Positions 25,026-35,289 of a stretch of 64,000 bases of DNA are shown here, one piece after another. Position numbers and translations under genes: made by a program. Where the stretch lies: positions 2,860,693-2,924,692 of the forward strand of contig NZ_AP014545.1 of assembly GCF_016592435.1 (NCBI RefSeq), in the 5' to 3' direction. Each line of letters opens with the position of its first letter. The first letter of the stretch is position 1. This DNA comes from Amphritea japonica ATCC BAA-1530. GTDB taxonomy: Bacteria > Pseudomonadota > Gammaproteobacteria > Pseudomonadales > Balneatricaceae. The notes beneath the pieces are model-generated. The model saw only the letters and a program-made list of their open reading frames with translations, was not told where the DNA came from and did not search any database.

Positions 25026-27053
25026 TCAGAACGACTGCGTCACTCTGATCCAGGCGCTGCGGCCCGGCTCCGTTACCTGGAAAGGGTCCGGATTAACTGA
25101 GTCATCACGACTTTCATGTACGGTATAAGCCTTATCGGTCAAGTTATCCACACCCGCCAGCAAACTTAAACCGCTCTCAAACTCATACTGCGCATGCATG
25201 TTAACAACACCATAGCCCGGTGTTTTACGCACATCCTGACCACCGCAATTTGCGCTTCCGCTAAGGCAGATATCATGTTGACTGGCAACCAGCTGCCATT
25301 CAACACCCACTTGCAAACGATCTCTCTGATAGTCCAGCGAGGTATTCAGTTCCATTGGCGCGATACGCGACAGAGGCGTGTCATCATCCAGATTATTACC
25401 CACAGTCCAGGCCAGCGCGCTACCTAACTGCCAGTTTTCACCTAACTGATAACCTACATCCAGCTCAGCGCCGTAGAGTTCAGCAGAAACATTGCTATAG
25501 ATATCGCGGCTCTTCATACCCGCAGCAACCGTATTACGCAAAATGTAGTCATCCACCCGGTTATACCAACCGGTAGCCGACCAACTCATCGTCTCCAGAT
25601 TACCTTGCAGGCTGACTTCTAACTGATGATGCTTCTCTGGCTCCAGCTCAGGGTTACCTATCCAATCTCCACCCATCGTCATACGCGCCATATAACGCTC
25701 AGTCGCATCCGCTGTTCTCACACTACGGGACAGATTAGTCTCAACACTGTACTGATCATTCAGACGATGGGTCCAGCTGGCAAAGCCGCCCACATTATCC
25801 TCGCTGCGCTCTTCCCCTGCACCTGCTGGTGCGCCGGCCATAGCCCAGATAGCCTGAGGCGTCTGACCGCCAGCGACTTCATCCCGGCGGGTTGCTTCTG
25901 CAGTAATATGGTCATAACGGATACCCGCACGGACAACATCATCTTTACCTAATACTTTTTCACCTTCAACAAACAACCCTGTCTGATTGAGCTCAACACC
26001 TGGCCACAATAAGCGCGTTGCAACCCCTGCACTGTTCTGTAACTCAGCATCCCGATCGTTGTTTTGTATGTCCGCACCAAAGGTCCAGTCGATATCTGCC
26101 AGTCTGGCATCAAAGATCAAACGTAGCCCTTCCGTATCAGACGTCGAAGGCGCTTGCATCTGCATCATTCCAGCTGGGCGAAGGCTGTAATTATCCATAT
26201 TGTGCTTAACATCCGACTTATACAGTTCCAGCTGTACCTGTTGCAGAACACCTTGTTCAAATTCGTGGGTCAGCTTCAGGCGGGTTGTGTCGGCATCAGC
26301 ATAAGGGGAGTCCATACCCGCGCCAGCAAACAGCACATCATCCTCTTCCTGCTTTTCATAGCTAGCCTCTAGCGTCGTTGTATCAGTCAGACGATAACCA
26401 ACCAGTAGCGATTTAGACAGACTTTCGAAAGATGAACGTACTTCGTTACCGTCGCCGTCTTCGTAGTTATCCCCTTCTGCCTTGTGGCCGATAATCCGAA
26501 CGTAACCATCGTCGGAACCGGCAGCCAGATCGGCACCCAACTCATAACGATCGCCATTGCCATGGTAGCTGGCACTCAACTCACCGTTGTAACTCTTTCC
26601 ATCAAACTGCGGCCATTCACGTTCAAACAGAACAGTACCACCAGAGCCTCCACCCCCATAAACCACAGTACGGTTGCCTTTAATCACGGTGACGCTGTCA
26701 TAACTATCCACAGAGGTATACGAAGTTGGCGGATCCATCCGGTTAGGACAACCCCCATGAATGTATGCTCCATCCAGCAATATATTCAACTGAGTCTGAT
26801 TCTGCCCACGGATGATCGGGTCAATAGAACGCCCGCCCATTCGGATGCCGGATACACCACTGAGACTCTGAAGTAATTCACCACCATCAGTAGTGGGTGA
26901 TGCCTGTACTGCGCCGGTTTCACTCTGCAGAGTGTTTTCCACCTGAGGCAGGCCCGAGGTTATTTCGATAACCAGGGTTTTATCATCATGGCCAGCAAAT
27001 GCCGGGGCGGAAATAATGGCAGCAATCGCCAGCGATAAAGTTGTTTTGATCAT
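25026..27053 (-). CDS. oprC: TonB-dependent copper receptor (OprC/NosA type)
   Basis: About 675 aa from ATG 27053, where AAGGA precedes a clear signal peptide (cleavage after PAFA); in-frame codons upstream to 27161 look like non-coding. The plug domain includes ILLDGAYIHGGCPNRMDPP and the barrel ends in Phe. CPNRM gives the CxxxM and KHNMDNY the HxM pattern that form the copper site in Pseudomonas OprC, so the copper ligands appear conserved. The role is uptake of copper across the outer membrane. It diverges from gcvP. Confidence 0.9.
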   Translation of the reverse strand: MIKTTLSLAIAAIISAPAFAGHDDKTLVIEITSGLPQVENTLQSETGAVQASPTTDGGELLQSLSGVSGIRMGGRSIDPIIRGQNQTQLNILLDGAYIHGGCPNRMDPPTSYTSVDSYDSVTVIKGNRTVVYGGGGSGGTVLFEREWPQFDGKSYNGELSASYHGNGDRYELGADLAAGSDDGYVRIIGHKAEGDNYEDGDGNEVRSSFESLSKSLLVGYRLTDTTTLEASYEKQEEDDVLFAGAGMDSPYADADTTRLKLTHEFEQGVLQQVQLELYKSDVKHNMDNYSLRPAGMMQMQAPSTSDTEGLRLIFDARLADIDWTFGADIQNNDRDAELQNSAGVATRLLWPGVELNQTGLFVEGEKVLGKDDVVRAGIRYDHITAEATRRDEVAGGQTPQAIWAMAGAPAGAGEERSEDNVGGFASWTHRLNDQYSVETNLSRSVRTADATERYMARMTMGGDWIGNPELEPEKHHQLEVSLQGNLETMSWSATGWYNRVDDYILRNTVAAGMKSRDIYSNVSAELYGAELDVGYQLGENWQLGSALAWTVGNNLDDDTPLSRIAPMELNTSLDYQRDRLQVGVEWQLVASQHDICLSGSANCGGQDVRKTPGYGVVNMHAQYEFESGLSLLAGVDNLTDKAYTVHESRDDSVNPDPFQVTEPGRSAWIRVTQSF

Positions 27054-27394
27054 ACAGCGTTCCTTAGCAGTAACAGACGTAAGCTTAGCGCTATTGTAAG
27101 TTCTCCCTCTGCTGCTGGGGTGTGACAGGATGTCGCACCTGGGCGTGGCATATTGTCGCACCCTCCCTTCTTTATCACCCTCAACATCCTACTATCGGCA
27201 AACTTGTTTCCGATAAGGGAATATCGACTATTTTTTAATACAGCCCTCCACCAAAAAGCGGTATGATACGCGACCAAATTAGAGAGGCATTTAGTCTGGA
27301 TAGTTCGCCAGACCGATAAACCTCCAGATACATCACGCACGACTTGCTTACTTACATACAACTTTCAATTTTTGATCTTCGCAGGACACACACC
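27054..27394. promoter_or_regulatory. divergent promoter region, copper receptor / gcvP
   Basis: 341 bp. Two direct copies of TGTCGCACC (27130-27138 and 27153-27161) lie about 23 bp apart, upstream of the receptor, and could be operator half sites. A TATGAT hexamer near 27264 is a possible gcvP -10. I see no glycine-riboswitch pattern before gcvP. Confidence 0.35.
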
Positions 27395-30301
27395 ATGAGC
27401 GCAGATAACACCCAATCCCTGGCACAGCTGGAACAGACTGATGCATTTATCGGCCGTCATATTGGCCCCAACGCAACAGAACAACAAACGATGCTGGCCG
27501 CACTGGGACTCGAGTCCCTCGATCAGCTGATCGAACAGACTGTTCCGGGCAGTATCCAGCTGGACCAACCGATCAAGTTGGGCGAAAGCCGAACTGAAGC
27601 GGATGTGCTGGACGAGCTAAAGCAGATCGCGTCTAAGAACGTTGTGAATCGTTCGATGATCGGCATGGGCTACACCGACACTATCGTGCCGAATGTTATC
27701 CTGCGTAATGTCCTGGAAAATCCAGGCTGGTACACCGCCTACACCCCGTATCAGCCAGAGGTCGCTCAAGGCCGTCTTGAAGCCCTGCTGAACTACCAGC
27801 AGATGGTACTCGACCTTACCGGTCTCGACCTTGCAAACGCCTCCTTGCTGGATGAAGCAACCGCAGCAGCTGAAGCGATGACACTCTGTAAGCGAATGTC
27901 TAAAGCGCGCAAAGCCAATATCTTTTTAGTGGATGAAAACCTTCACCCACAAAACATCAGCGTGATTGAAACCCGTGCCGAACCGTTAGGCTACGAAGTT
28001 ATCGTTGGTGACCTGGACATTTTGATCGATCAGCATGAACCTTTCGGCGTGATCGCTCAGTACCCCGGCACCTACGGTCACGTAAAGGATCTGTCTGAAC
28101 TAATCGAGAAAACCCACGCGAAGAAAGCGCTCTTCTGTGCCGCGGCCGATATCATGAGTCTCGTAATGCTGAAGTCACCGGGCGAATTAGGCGCCGATGT
28201 TGTCTTCGGTTCCGCGCAGCGCTTTGGTGTTCCTATGGGTTTTGGTGGCCCTCACGCTGCCTTCTTTGCTACCCGTGATGCTTACAAGCGCTCTGTGCCT
28301 GGCCGTATTATCGGCGTCTCTGTCGATACCCGTGGCAATCAGGCACTGCGCATGGCGATGCAGACCCGGGAACAACATATCCGCCGCGAAAAAGCGACCT
28401 CTAACATATGTACAGCACAGGTATTGCTGGCCAACATGGCAGGCTTCTATGCCACTTACCATGGCCCTGAAGGCCTGAAGGCAATCGCTGGCCGCATTCA
28501 CCGTATGGCGGATATTCTGGCAACCGGTCTGGCAAGCAAAAACATTGAACTGACTAACAACACCTGGTTCGATACCGTTACGCTGAACCTGGGCGACCAA
28601 CGCGATGCGGCATACGACGCAGCCCTGACACTGGGTATTAACCTGCGTAAAGTTGGCGCTGATCAGCTCGGCATCACCTGCGATGAAAAAACCAACCGCC
28701 AAGATATCCTCGATCTGTGGCTGGCGATTCTGGGGGCAGACCACGGTCTGGATCTGGACGCGATTGATGCCGATTTAGTAACCAACGGCTCTGCTTCTAT
28801 TCCTGCTGAACTGGTCCGTACTTCAGCAATTCTGAGCCACCCGGTGTTCAACACACACCACAGTGAAACCGAGATGCTTCGTTACCTGAAGCGCCTGGAG
28901 AACAAAGACATTTCACTGACCCATGCGATGATCGCACTGGGTTCTTGTACCATGAAGCTGAACGCAACAGCCGAGATGATTCCGGTGAGCTGGCCCGAGT
29001 TCGGTAACATGCACCCGTTTGCACCGATTGACCAGGCTGCCGGTTATAGCGAGATGATCAACTCTCTGGAAGCGATGCTGATAGAGATTACCGGTTTCGA
29101 TGCCATCTGCATGCAGCCTAACTCTGGTGCCCAGGGTGAATACGCTGGCTTGCTGGCGATTCGTCACTTCCATATGGCCAACGGTGATGATCATCGAAAC
29201 ATCTGCCTGATTCCAAGCTCATCCCACGGTACTAACCCAGCCTCGGCCGCACTGGCCGATATGAAAGTGGTTATCGTCGGCTGTGATGACAAAGGCAACG
29301 TAGATGTAGCGGATATGCGAGCGAAAGCTGAACTGCATGCCGACAACCTCTCCTGTCTGATGATCACCTACCCTTCTACCCACGGTGTATACGAAGAAAG
29401 CATCCGCGAAATTTGCGAGATCATCCACCAGCACGGTGGTCAGGTCTATATGGATGGCGCCAACATGAACGCACAGGTGGCGATCAGTCAGCCGGGCGAA
29501 ATCGGCGCAGACGTGTCTCACCTTAACCTGCACAAAACCTTCTGTATTCCTCACGGTGGCGGTGGTCCGGGCATGGGCCCTATCGGTGTAAAAGCTCACC
29601 TGGCCCCGTTTGTGGCGAATCATCCGGTGCAGAAAATTGACGGACCTAAAGCTGAAAATGGTGCGGTTTCTGCAGCCCCCTGGGGTAGCGCCAGCATCTT
29701 GCCGATCACCTGGGTTTATATTGCTTTAATGGGACAGCCGGGGCTGCGTAAGGCAACGGAAGTCGCTATTCTGAGTGCTAACTATCTGGCGAAGAAACTA
29801 GGTGAACACTACCCGGTTCTTTACACCGGGCGTAATGACAAAGTAGCGCACGAGTGCATCATCGACCTGCGACCGTTAAAAGACTCTTCTGGTATCTCTG
29901 AAGAAGACGTTGCCAAGCGTCTGATGGACTACGGTTTCCATGCTCCAACGATGTCTTTCCCAGTAGCTGGCACCCTGATGATTGAACCAACTGAATCTGA
30001 GCCACTAGCCGAACTCGACCGCTTCATCGACGCGATGGCTGCTATCCGCCAGGAGATCGCCGATGTTGAAGCCGGCACTCTGGATGCAGAAAAAAATCCG
30101 CTGAAAGGAGCACCACATACACTGGAAGATCTGATTGATCCCAACTGGGACCGCCCGTACTCAGCAGTACTGGGAGCCTTCCCTCTGGATTCAGTCAAAG
30201 CCAATAAGTTCTGGCCAACCGTCAACCGTATCGACAATGTTTACGGCGACCGTAACCTGTTCTGTGCCTGTCCTTCGATTGAAAGCTATTCAGAAGAGTA
30301 A
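27395..30301 (+). CDS. gcvP: glycine dehydrogenase (decarboxylating), P-protein of the glycine cleavage system
   Basis: 968 aa from ATG 27395, chosen because AGGA sits eight bases upstream and FIGRHIGPN begins the conserved sequence; this length fits single-chain GcvP. The PLP lysine is in [20 protein letters not shown] (about residue 717). The protein decarboxylates glycine and passes aminomethyl to GcvH. gcvT and gcvH, usually in one operon, are absent on both sides, and a terminator follows, so gcvP is a single-gene unit here. Confidence 0.96.
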   Translation: MSADNTQSLAQLEQTDAFIGRHIGPNATEQQTMLAALGLESLDQLIEQTVPGSIQLDQPIKLGESRTEADVLDELKQIASKNVVNRSMIGMGYTDTIVPNVILRNVLENPGWYTAYTPYQPEVAQGRLEALLNYQQMVLDLTGLDLANASLLDEATAAAEAMTLCKRMSKARKANIFLVDENLHPQNISVIETRAEPLGYEVIVGDLDILIDQHEPFGVIAQYPGTYGHVKDLSELIEKTHAKKALFCAAADIMSLVMLKSPGELGADVVFGSAQRFGVPMGFGGPHAAFFATRDAYKRSVPGRIIGVSVDTRGNQALRMAMQTREQHIRREKATSNICTAQVLLANMAGFYATYHGPEGLKAIAGRIHRMADILATGLASKNIELTNNTWFDTVTLNLGDQRDAAYDAALTLGINLRKVGADQLGITCDEKTNRQDILDLWLAILGADHGLDLDAIDADLVTNGSASIPAELVRTSAILSHPVFNTHHSETEMLRYLKRLENKDISLTHAMIALGSCTMKLNATAEMIPVSWPEFGNMHPFAPIDQAAGYSEMINSLEAMLIEITGFDAICMQPNSGAQGEYAGLLAIRHFHMANGDDHRNICLIPSSSHGTNPASAALADMKVVIVGCDDKGNVDVADMRAKAELHADNLSCLMITYPSTHGVYEESIREICEIIHQHGGQVYMDGANMNAQVAISQPGEIGADVSHLNLHKTFCIPHGGGGPGMGPIGVKAHLAPFVANHPVQKIDGPKAENGAVSAAPWGSASILPITWVYIALMGQPGLRKATEVAILSANYLAKKLGEHYPVLYTGRNDKVAHECIIDLRPLKDSSGISEEDVAKRLMDYGFHAPTMSFPVAGTLMIEPTESEPLAELDRFIDAMAAIRQEIADVEAGTLDAEKNPLKGAPHTLEDLIDPNWDRPYSAVLGAFPLDSVKANKFWPTVNRIDNVYGDRNLFCACPSIESYSEE

Positions 30302-30348
30302 ACTTTTTATCTCTGGGTAATTTAAGTTAGAAACTGACGGTTACGATA

Positions 30349-30378
30349 AAAAAGCCCTGCTATTAAGCAGGGCTTTTT
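30349..30378 (+). terminator. rho-independent terminator of gcvP
   Basis: AAAAAGCCCTGC and GCAGGGCTTTTT with loop TATTAA, 47 bp past the gcvP stop. The symmetrical A/T tracts allow function on both strands. Confidence 0.88.
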
Positions 30379-30577
30379 AGTTATCTCGAGAAGGTATTTA
30401 AGAAGAGGTGAACAAGTGAATTCAAACCATCTGAGAGCCCAGTAACAACTAAGGCTTTCTTTTGAACTCGAGATTTCTCCGTAGACTTTCCTACAGTAGA
30501 AATCCCCCACTAATAGCTTCATTTTAGTGGAGGAAAAGTGTCATTTTTGATGACTCTTTATTGTCGTTAACCCAATA

Positions 30578-30976
30578 TTAAAACTGTGTTAACCAGAGAG
30601 TACCGACTGGGTGCAAGGTATAGGTCGCTGCTTTCTTTTCAACCAGAGGCATTCCATCCAATATTTCTTTAGCCTCTTCATCTGTTTTTGCTTTGATAAA
30701 AAACATGACTCTTGCTGTATCACCTTTATGTACAACGTCATGTGTTTTTTTACTATCGATATATACATTTTCAATAGTGCCATTTTTCCACAACTCAAGC
30801 ACTTCTGTTGAATGAGCGGCGATCGTATTGTTGAAAAGTTCAGCATCATCGGTATCTATAGACCACACAACAGCATAGGTCGTTCTTGCAGCTGTATCTT
30901 CTGCAAATACTGAAGATATTGAAAAGAAACCAAGCAACATAACTGAACAAATATAAGTAAGTAATTTTTTTCTCAT
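30578..30976 (-). CDS. secreted small protein, YciI-like fold suspected
   Basis: 132 aa with a clear signal peptide (cleavage near VFAED, about residue 25). The mature part reads as a small alpha/beta protein (TTYAVVWSIDT, then ARVMFFIKAKTDEEAKEIL and HPVGTLWL), reminiscent of YciI/muconolactone-isomerase dimeric barrels. This is a fold-level guess and no enzyme function is claimed. A weak stem (CCACTAA/TTAGTGG, 30507-30530) lies downstream. Confidence 0.65.
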   Translation of the reverse strand: MRKKLLTYICSVMLLGFFSISSVFAEDTAARTTYAVVWSIDTDDAELFNNTIAAHSTEVLELWKNGTIENVYIDSKKTHDVVHKGDTARVMFFIKAKTDEEAKEILDGMPLVEKKAATYTLHPVGTLWLTQF

Positions 30977-31074
30977 GATGACTCTCTCAGGTTGATTAAC
31001 GTTATTGAAATAAATCTAGATTAAGTTTTTCTTTGGCCTTCTATGGCATTTATTCTCCGTTGTTTTATTAAGAA

Positions 31075-31842
31075 TTATTTATCCCACCACTCATTTTGGA
31101 TCTGAGCGAGCGTGAAACTTTTACGGTCTTGGGCACGTTGGTAATAACTTGCCAATAGTGGGAAATCATTACCGTTAATCCAGTCGATATAGCCCAGCAG
31201 ATCGAGCCTCGATAGCACCACTGTCCATATAACGTCAGCCAGTGAATAGATATCGCCCAATAGGAACGTGTTGCCGTTCATCTGTTTTTCAGCAAAAGAA
31301 AGGGACTCAAAAGCGCTTTGCTCAATGTCCTTAATGCGCTTTGCATCCACCCTGAACGTTTTGCTTTTATCCGATCTATCAGCACAAGCAAGATAGCGGC
31401 TTCTAAGCTCAGGATGCTGTTCAGCAAGTAACAACGACTTATTGATGCGGGCATCCAGAATCTTCTCAGACTTTTCCATGGAGGGATGGCGTGCATAACT
31501 GAGAATCTGAAGATCAACCTCGTCAGCCAGATCAATGAGCTTATCCATTAACTGGATATCATTCTTATTGGTTGGCAACAGTGACTTACCATCAGGCAAT
31601 GCTGCAATAAACCGAATAATTCGGGCTGAATTAGTGACTACTTTTGTTTCGGCATCGTGGCATTCAAGCGTGGGGATAACACCATTGGGGTTTAATTTTA
31701 CATACCATGGTTCAAGCTGCTCTTGCTCTCGTACAATGTCGATTACATTAGAAGACCAATTTAAACCCTTCTCCTCTAATGCAAGGCGAACTTTCATTGA
31801 ACAGACCGACAGTGGATGATGATGCAGCGTTAATGAAGACAT
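31075..31842 (-). CDS. glutathione S-transferase family protein
   Basis: 255 aa. The N-terminal thioredoxin-like domain (LTLHHHPLSVCSMKVRLALE, about 4-23) has the cis-proline region NPNGVIPTLE; the C-terminal helical domain spans about 95-250. Ser/Cys in PLSVCS is the probable glutathione-contacting position. Substrate unknown. It is followed upstream on the same strand by cytochrome b561 (54 bp apart), suggesting joint transcription. Confidence 0.85.
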   Translation of the reverse strand: MSSLTLHHHPLSVCSMKVRLALEEKGLNWSSNVIDIVREQEQLEPWYVKLNPNGVIPTLECHDAETKVVTNSARIIRFIAALPDGKSLLPTNKNDIQLMDKLIDLADEVDLQILSYARHPSMEKSEKILDARINKSLLLAEQHPELRSRYLACADRSDKSKTFRVDAKRIKDIEQSAFESLSFAEKQMNGNTFLLGDIYSLADVIWTVVLSRLDLLGYIDWINGNDFPLLASYYQRAQDRKSFTLAQIQNEWWDK

Positions 31843-31895
31843 CGCGTTAACCTCAAGTAGCTAAAAAGTTGATAAAGAATAGTTGTCTAAAGTAC

Positions 31896-32462
31896 TTAGA
31901 CGCGTGGCTTTAACGGCACCATTCGGGGAAGAACATCGGCTTCGGGCGCGTCCAGAAAGCGGTGCTTAAGCGCTCCGGCAACATGCATGAAGATCGCCGC
32001 CATCAATGTGTAAACTAAAATCCAATGGGCTTGCTTAGCCAGGCCTGCCATCTCTATATTTTTATCAAATAGCTGTGGCAGCTCGACCAGACCAAACATG
32101 CTGACGGGAAAACCTGCAAAGTTAGTCATGGCAAATCCGCTAAAGGGAATCGCGAGCATTAATATATAAAGAGAAGCGGTGACGATACGCGAGAGTGCCC
32201 GTTCCCAAGCGGACAGAACATCTGGCAACGAAGGTGAACGGTTGATGCGGCTCCAGATCAAACGAAGAATGGCAAGCTGCATGAAGATGACACCAAAAGA
32301 TTTATGCACCCCCATAATCTGCAAACGACTGGGATCTGACTTATCCAGCCCCGTCATATAGGTACCGACTGAGACAAGTACTATCAACATCAGGGCCATT
32401 CCCCAGTGAAGCCATTTGGCAAATTTTCCATAGCTCTGCTCGTCAACCTGTACTGTATTCAT
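31896..32462 (-). CDS. cytochrome b561 family membrane protein
   Basis: 188 aa with four membrane helices (about residues 17-35, 48-66, 87-108 and 142-163). Haem-ligand histidines are expected in FAKWLHWGMAL, GVHKSFGV and, in the last helix, AAIFMHVAGALKHR. These CybB-type proteins move electrons from quinol or superoxide. It diverges from a LysR gene across an operator-like region. Confidence 0.9.
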   Translation of the reverse strand: MNTVQVDEQSYGKFAKWLHWGMALMLIVLVSVGTYMTGLDKSDPSRLQIMGVHKSFGVIFMQLAILRLIWSRINRSPSLPDVLSAWERALSRIVTASLYILMLAIPFSGFAMTNFAGFPVSMFGLVELPQLFDKNIEMAGLAKQAHWILVYTLMAAIFMHVAGALKHRFLDAPEADVLPRMVPLKPRV

Positions 32463-32471
32463 AAGTCACCT

Positions 32472-32541
32472 CCATAAGAATTTTGTTAGCACCTAAAGCT
32501 TGGTGAAAACCGCATGAACCAAGCTTATTGTGTTCTTATGG
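32472..32541. promoter_or_regulatory. nested inverted repeats between cytochrome b561 and LysR genes
   Basis: Outer arms CCATAAGAA (32472-32480) and TTCTTATGG (32533-32541); inner arms AAGCTTGGT (32496-32504) and ACCAAGCTT (32518-32526). All four are perfect. They fill the 129-bp divergent promoter, as expected for binding of a tetrameric LysR regulator. Confidence 0.5.
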
Positions 32542-32591
32542 ATTGATATATAGTCTATGGGAGAACTCATTGTTCTCTGACAGGCGCTAAT

Positions 32592-33479
32592 ATGAATACT
32601 TTAACGTTGATGGAAACTTTTGCAGTCGTTGTGGAAACAGGCAGCTTTACAGCGGCAGCAGAACAACTAGGACTCTCCAAATCGTTTGTCAGCAAACAGG
32701 TCTCTCTGTTGGAGCAAGACCTTGGCGCTCGCTTGCTATACCGCACCACACGCAAGCTAAGCATGTCAGAGGAAGGTTCTCAGTTTTACAATCACTGCAA
32801 ACTCATCATGGCTGAGGCGGAGAGTGCCCGTGCCGAAATAATGGACAGCCAAAGCGCTCCACGGGGAAAAATCCGTATAACGCTACCTCAAAGCCTCATA
32901 ATTTCAGGCGTCAGCCAGCTGCTGATTGAGTTTCAACATAAATATCCCGATATCGATCTGAATGTCATTGCCAGTGGGCGGGTTGAGGATCTGGTGGAAG
33001 AAGGTATCGATATCGCTCTGCGAGTCGGTCAACTGGAAGATTCCAGTTTGTTATCCCGCCGGTTGGCAGAGTGCACTTTCCAGGTGGTCGCCTCTCCCCA
33101 ATATATAGAAAAGTGGGGAGAGCCAACTCAACCGGTCGATCTGACACAACACAATTGCCTGATCTATGGTGATTCAAAATCGAACCGTGCCTGGCCTTTT
33201 CGGATGCCGAGTGGTGAATCAATCACGGTAAAAGTAAAAGGCCGCCTAATCAGTAATGACGGGACGTTAGTTGTCGATGGAATATTAAATGGCCTGGGTA
33301 TCGGCTTTGGTCCCAGTTTTTTGTTCAAGAAACAGGTTGAAGAAGGTGCTTTACAGTTATTGCTCACCCAATATTATCAACAACCCACCTCTATATCGGC
33401 ACTCTACCCGCTCAGTCGCAATTTACCTCGACGGGTAAGGATATTGATTGATTTTTTAGCTGAGCGTTTATCGGCCTAA
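32592..33479 (+). CDS. LysR-family transcriptional regulator
   Basis: 295 aa. The winged helix-turn-helix is at the N-terminus (FTAAAEQLGLSKSFVSKQVS, about 17-36) and the effector domain spans about 90-290, of the CrgA/DhlR-like subgroup (GKIRITLPQSL, then VEEGIDIALRVGQLEDSSL). It is divergent from the cytochrome b561/GST genes, so it likely controls them (inference from layout and the inverted repeats in between). Confidence 0.9.
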   Translation: MNTLTLMETFAVVVETGSFTAAAEQLGLSKSFVSKQVSLLEQDLGARLLYRTTRKLSMSEEGSQFYNHCKLIMAEAESARAEIMDSQSAPRGKIRITLPQSLIISGVSQLLIEFQHKYPDIDLNVIASGRVEDLVEEGIDIALRVGQLEDSSLLSRRLAECTFQVVASPQYIEKWGEPTQPVDLTQHNCLIYGDSKSNRAWPFRMPSGESITVKVKGRLISNDGTLVVDGILNGLGIGFGPSFLFKKQVEEGALQLLLTQYYQQPTSISALYPLSRNLPRRVRILIDFLAERLSA

Positions 33480-33545
33480 AGCACTATTCTGTATAGCAAT
33501 GTCCTGAGTAACTCAAAGAGAACTCCTGAATACGACAAATAAACA

Positions 33546-33887
33546 CTACTCTTCTATCGAGTTATTACCTGAGTCCTCGTTTAGCTCCTCGTTAACATAG
33601 CGCTGAATATATTTTCGACCATTACTGATTGTTTTATAAACCCAGAAGCAGAAGAGTGCACCCACAGGTATAAAGATAATCTTGAACTCGGGAAATAACA
33701 CTGACAACAGAATAGTCAATATTAACGCAACCAAGATAGCCCATCTTCCTCGTTGCTGAACATTGATTTGCAAAGCTTCAGCCTGAGCCGAACTGGTGAT
33801 CCCCGACTGTACTAATGAAGCACGTAGAGATTCATACTCTTTCTGACGGCGCTTTTTGGTACGTCCAAGGGGGTCGAGTAAATTCAT
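33546..33887 (-). CDS. small membrane protein, function unknown
   Basis: 113 aa from ATG 33887 (MNLLDPLGRTKKRRQKEYES); an in-frame ATG at 34001 would add 38 residues that look unconserved. Two adjacent hydrophobic segments (about residues 50-68 and 70-86) sit between a basic N-terminus and an acidic C-terminus. I recognise no family. Confidence 0.5.
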   Translation of the reverse strand: MNLLDPLGRTKKRRQKEYESLRASLVQSGITSSAQAEALQINVQQRGRWAILVALILTILLSVLFPEFKIIFIPVGALFCFWVYKTISNGRKYIQRYVNEELNEDSGNNSIEE

Positions 33888-34112
33888 AGAGTAGCTCTTG
33901 GGTTGGATTGAAATAAAAGAGATTTCAAAAGCGTCTTCCGTTGCTTTAGCCTTCTGTGAATATAGCAGTCTCCGGATAGGGTATGCCCCCTTCACCATCA
34001 CCTAAATTACATAGACTGAATCTCGATGGGTATCATACTTTGTAAAGTGCCGGGGGAATACTCTAACAGCAGAAACATAGGTTTCTGATCGATAGATATT
34101 ATCTTAATACGC

Positions 34113-34207
34113 TCAGACCTCCTGCTTTAAAACAGACCCTGGAATTCTATTGAGATCTCGAAGTGAGTTACAGGTTCACCATGAGAACATGTATGGCGAG
34201 CACTACG
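34113..34207 (-). pseudogene. decayed 3' end of a VWA (CoxE-like) gene
   Basis: 32 bp (34143-34174) are identical to 38264-38295, the 3' end of the intact VWA gene, and weaker similarity extends on both sides. In the matching frame it reads CNSLRDLNRIPGSVLKQEV and then stop, against CNSLRDLNRILGSVLKHEA in the intact gene; further upstream it is interrupted by stops. It is a fragment of a duplicate, with no gene body. Confidence 0.75.
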
Positions 34208-34273
34208 CCGGCCTTTTTTACTTCGATTTAAGCTATAACATTTATCAATGGATGACCCTGCCTTTCCTTTTTG

Positions 34274-35179
34274 TTATTTAACTTCCCAGGGGGCATCTGG
34301 AGTCGTTGACTCAACCACATGATCGATAAAGGTTCTGACATTCCGGGCTAAATGTTTATGGGAGGGATAAATAATATAGATGCTTTGTTCAGGGGCTGAG
34401 TGGTCAGCTAATACCTGAATTAACTCTCCGCTTTTTAACGAGTTCATGACCAATGGATGAGGTACCTGAGCGATTCCCATACCGTTATGGGCTGCTTCAA
34501 CAACTAATTTCATATTATCTACTGCATATCGTCCTCTGACGGGAATCGAAATTTCTCCTTCATCAGTCATAAACCGCCAGTATTGATTTTTTAAGCTTCT
34601 GCCCATGATGACGCAGTCATGCTGACTCACATCATCAGGGGAGTTCGGCCTGCCAGCTTTGTCGAGATATTCAGGACTGGCACAGAATATACTCTGTTTG
34701 GGGCCAATACGACGGGCAATAAGGCTGGAGTCCTTCAGCTCGCCGCTGCGAAACGCAATATCAATGCGCTCTTCGATAAGGTCCACATAACGGTCTGTTA
34801 CTTCCAATTCTATCTGCACATCTGGGTACTGCCGTAGAAAGCCATTGATCCAGGGCTGCAAATAGTTGACGGCAAAATCCGTAGGCGAGGTGACCCTTAA
34901 CAGACCCGTGGGCATCGATCTGGATTCACTCGCCAGCGTAGTTGCTTCTTCAATGCTTGCCAGACTCTGCTGGCAATCTTCAAAGTACTGCTGACCAATG
35001 TCGGTCAGATGCAGTTTTCGCGTTGATCTTTGCAGTAACCTCACCCCAAGAGCATCTTCAAGCTTCTGTACTTTTCGGCTCACCGTCGTTGAAGGCATAT
35101 TCAGTTGTTTGCTGGCGCCAACGAAACTTCCCGCCTCAACAACTTTTACAAAAACATAAACCTCATTGAAATCAATCAT
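34274..35179 (-). CDS. LysR-family transcriptional regulator
   Basis: About 301 aa from ATG 35179 (MIDFNEVYVFVKVVEAGSF); an ATG five codons earlier is possible. Helix-turn-helix FVGASKQLNMPSTTVSRKVQ, then an effector domain of the CrgA-like group (GLLRVTSPTDFAVNYL). It is divergent from the pirin/isochorismatase genes at 35290-36779, which are its likely targets. Confidence 0.9.
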   Translation of the reverse strand: MIDFNEVYVFVKVVEAGSFVGASKQLNMPSTTVSRKVQKLEDALGVRLLQRSTRKLHLTDIGQQYFEDCQQSLASIEEATTLASESRSMPTGLLRVTSPTDFAVNYLQPWINGFLRQYPDVQIELEVTDRYVDLIEERIDIAFRSGELKDSSLIARRIGPKQSIFCASPEYLDKAGRPNSPDDVSQHDCVIMGRSLKNQYWRFMTDEGEISIPVRGRYAVDNMKLVVEAAHNGMGIAQVPHPLVMNSLKSGELIQVLADHSAPEQSIYIIYPSHKHLARNVRTFIDHVVESTTPDAPWEVK

Positions 35180-35289
35180 TAAACAACTACTCATAAATAT
35201 GGGATAGATAAACCCAACTATACCATCTAATCAAGTAGTCGAATATCAAATACCATGGGGCCATCGCTAACATTCAGGAGGATCAACAA

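Noticed and set aside
27054-27394. Glycine riboswitch upstream of gcvP
   Set aside because: I looked for the tandem aptamer pattern and did not find its conserved cores.
28187-28744. 185-codon open frame antisense to gcvP
   Set aside because: It lies wholly inside a highly conserved gene and owes its length to the codon bias of gcvP; no ribosome binding site or family signal.
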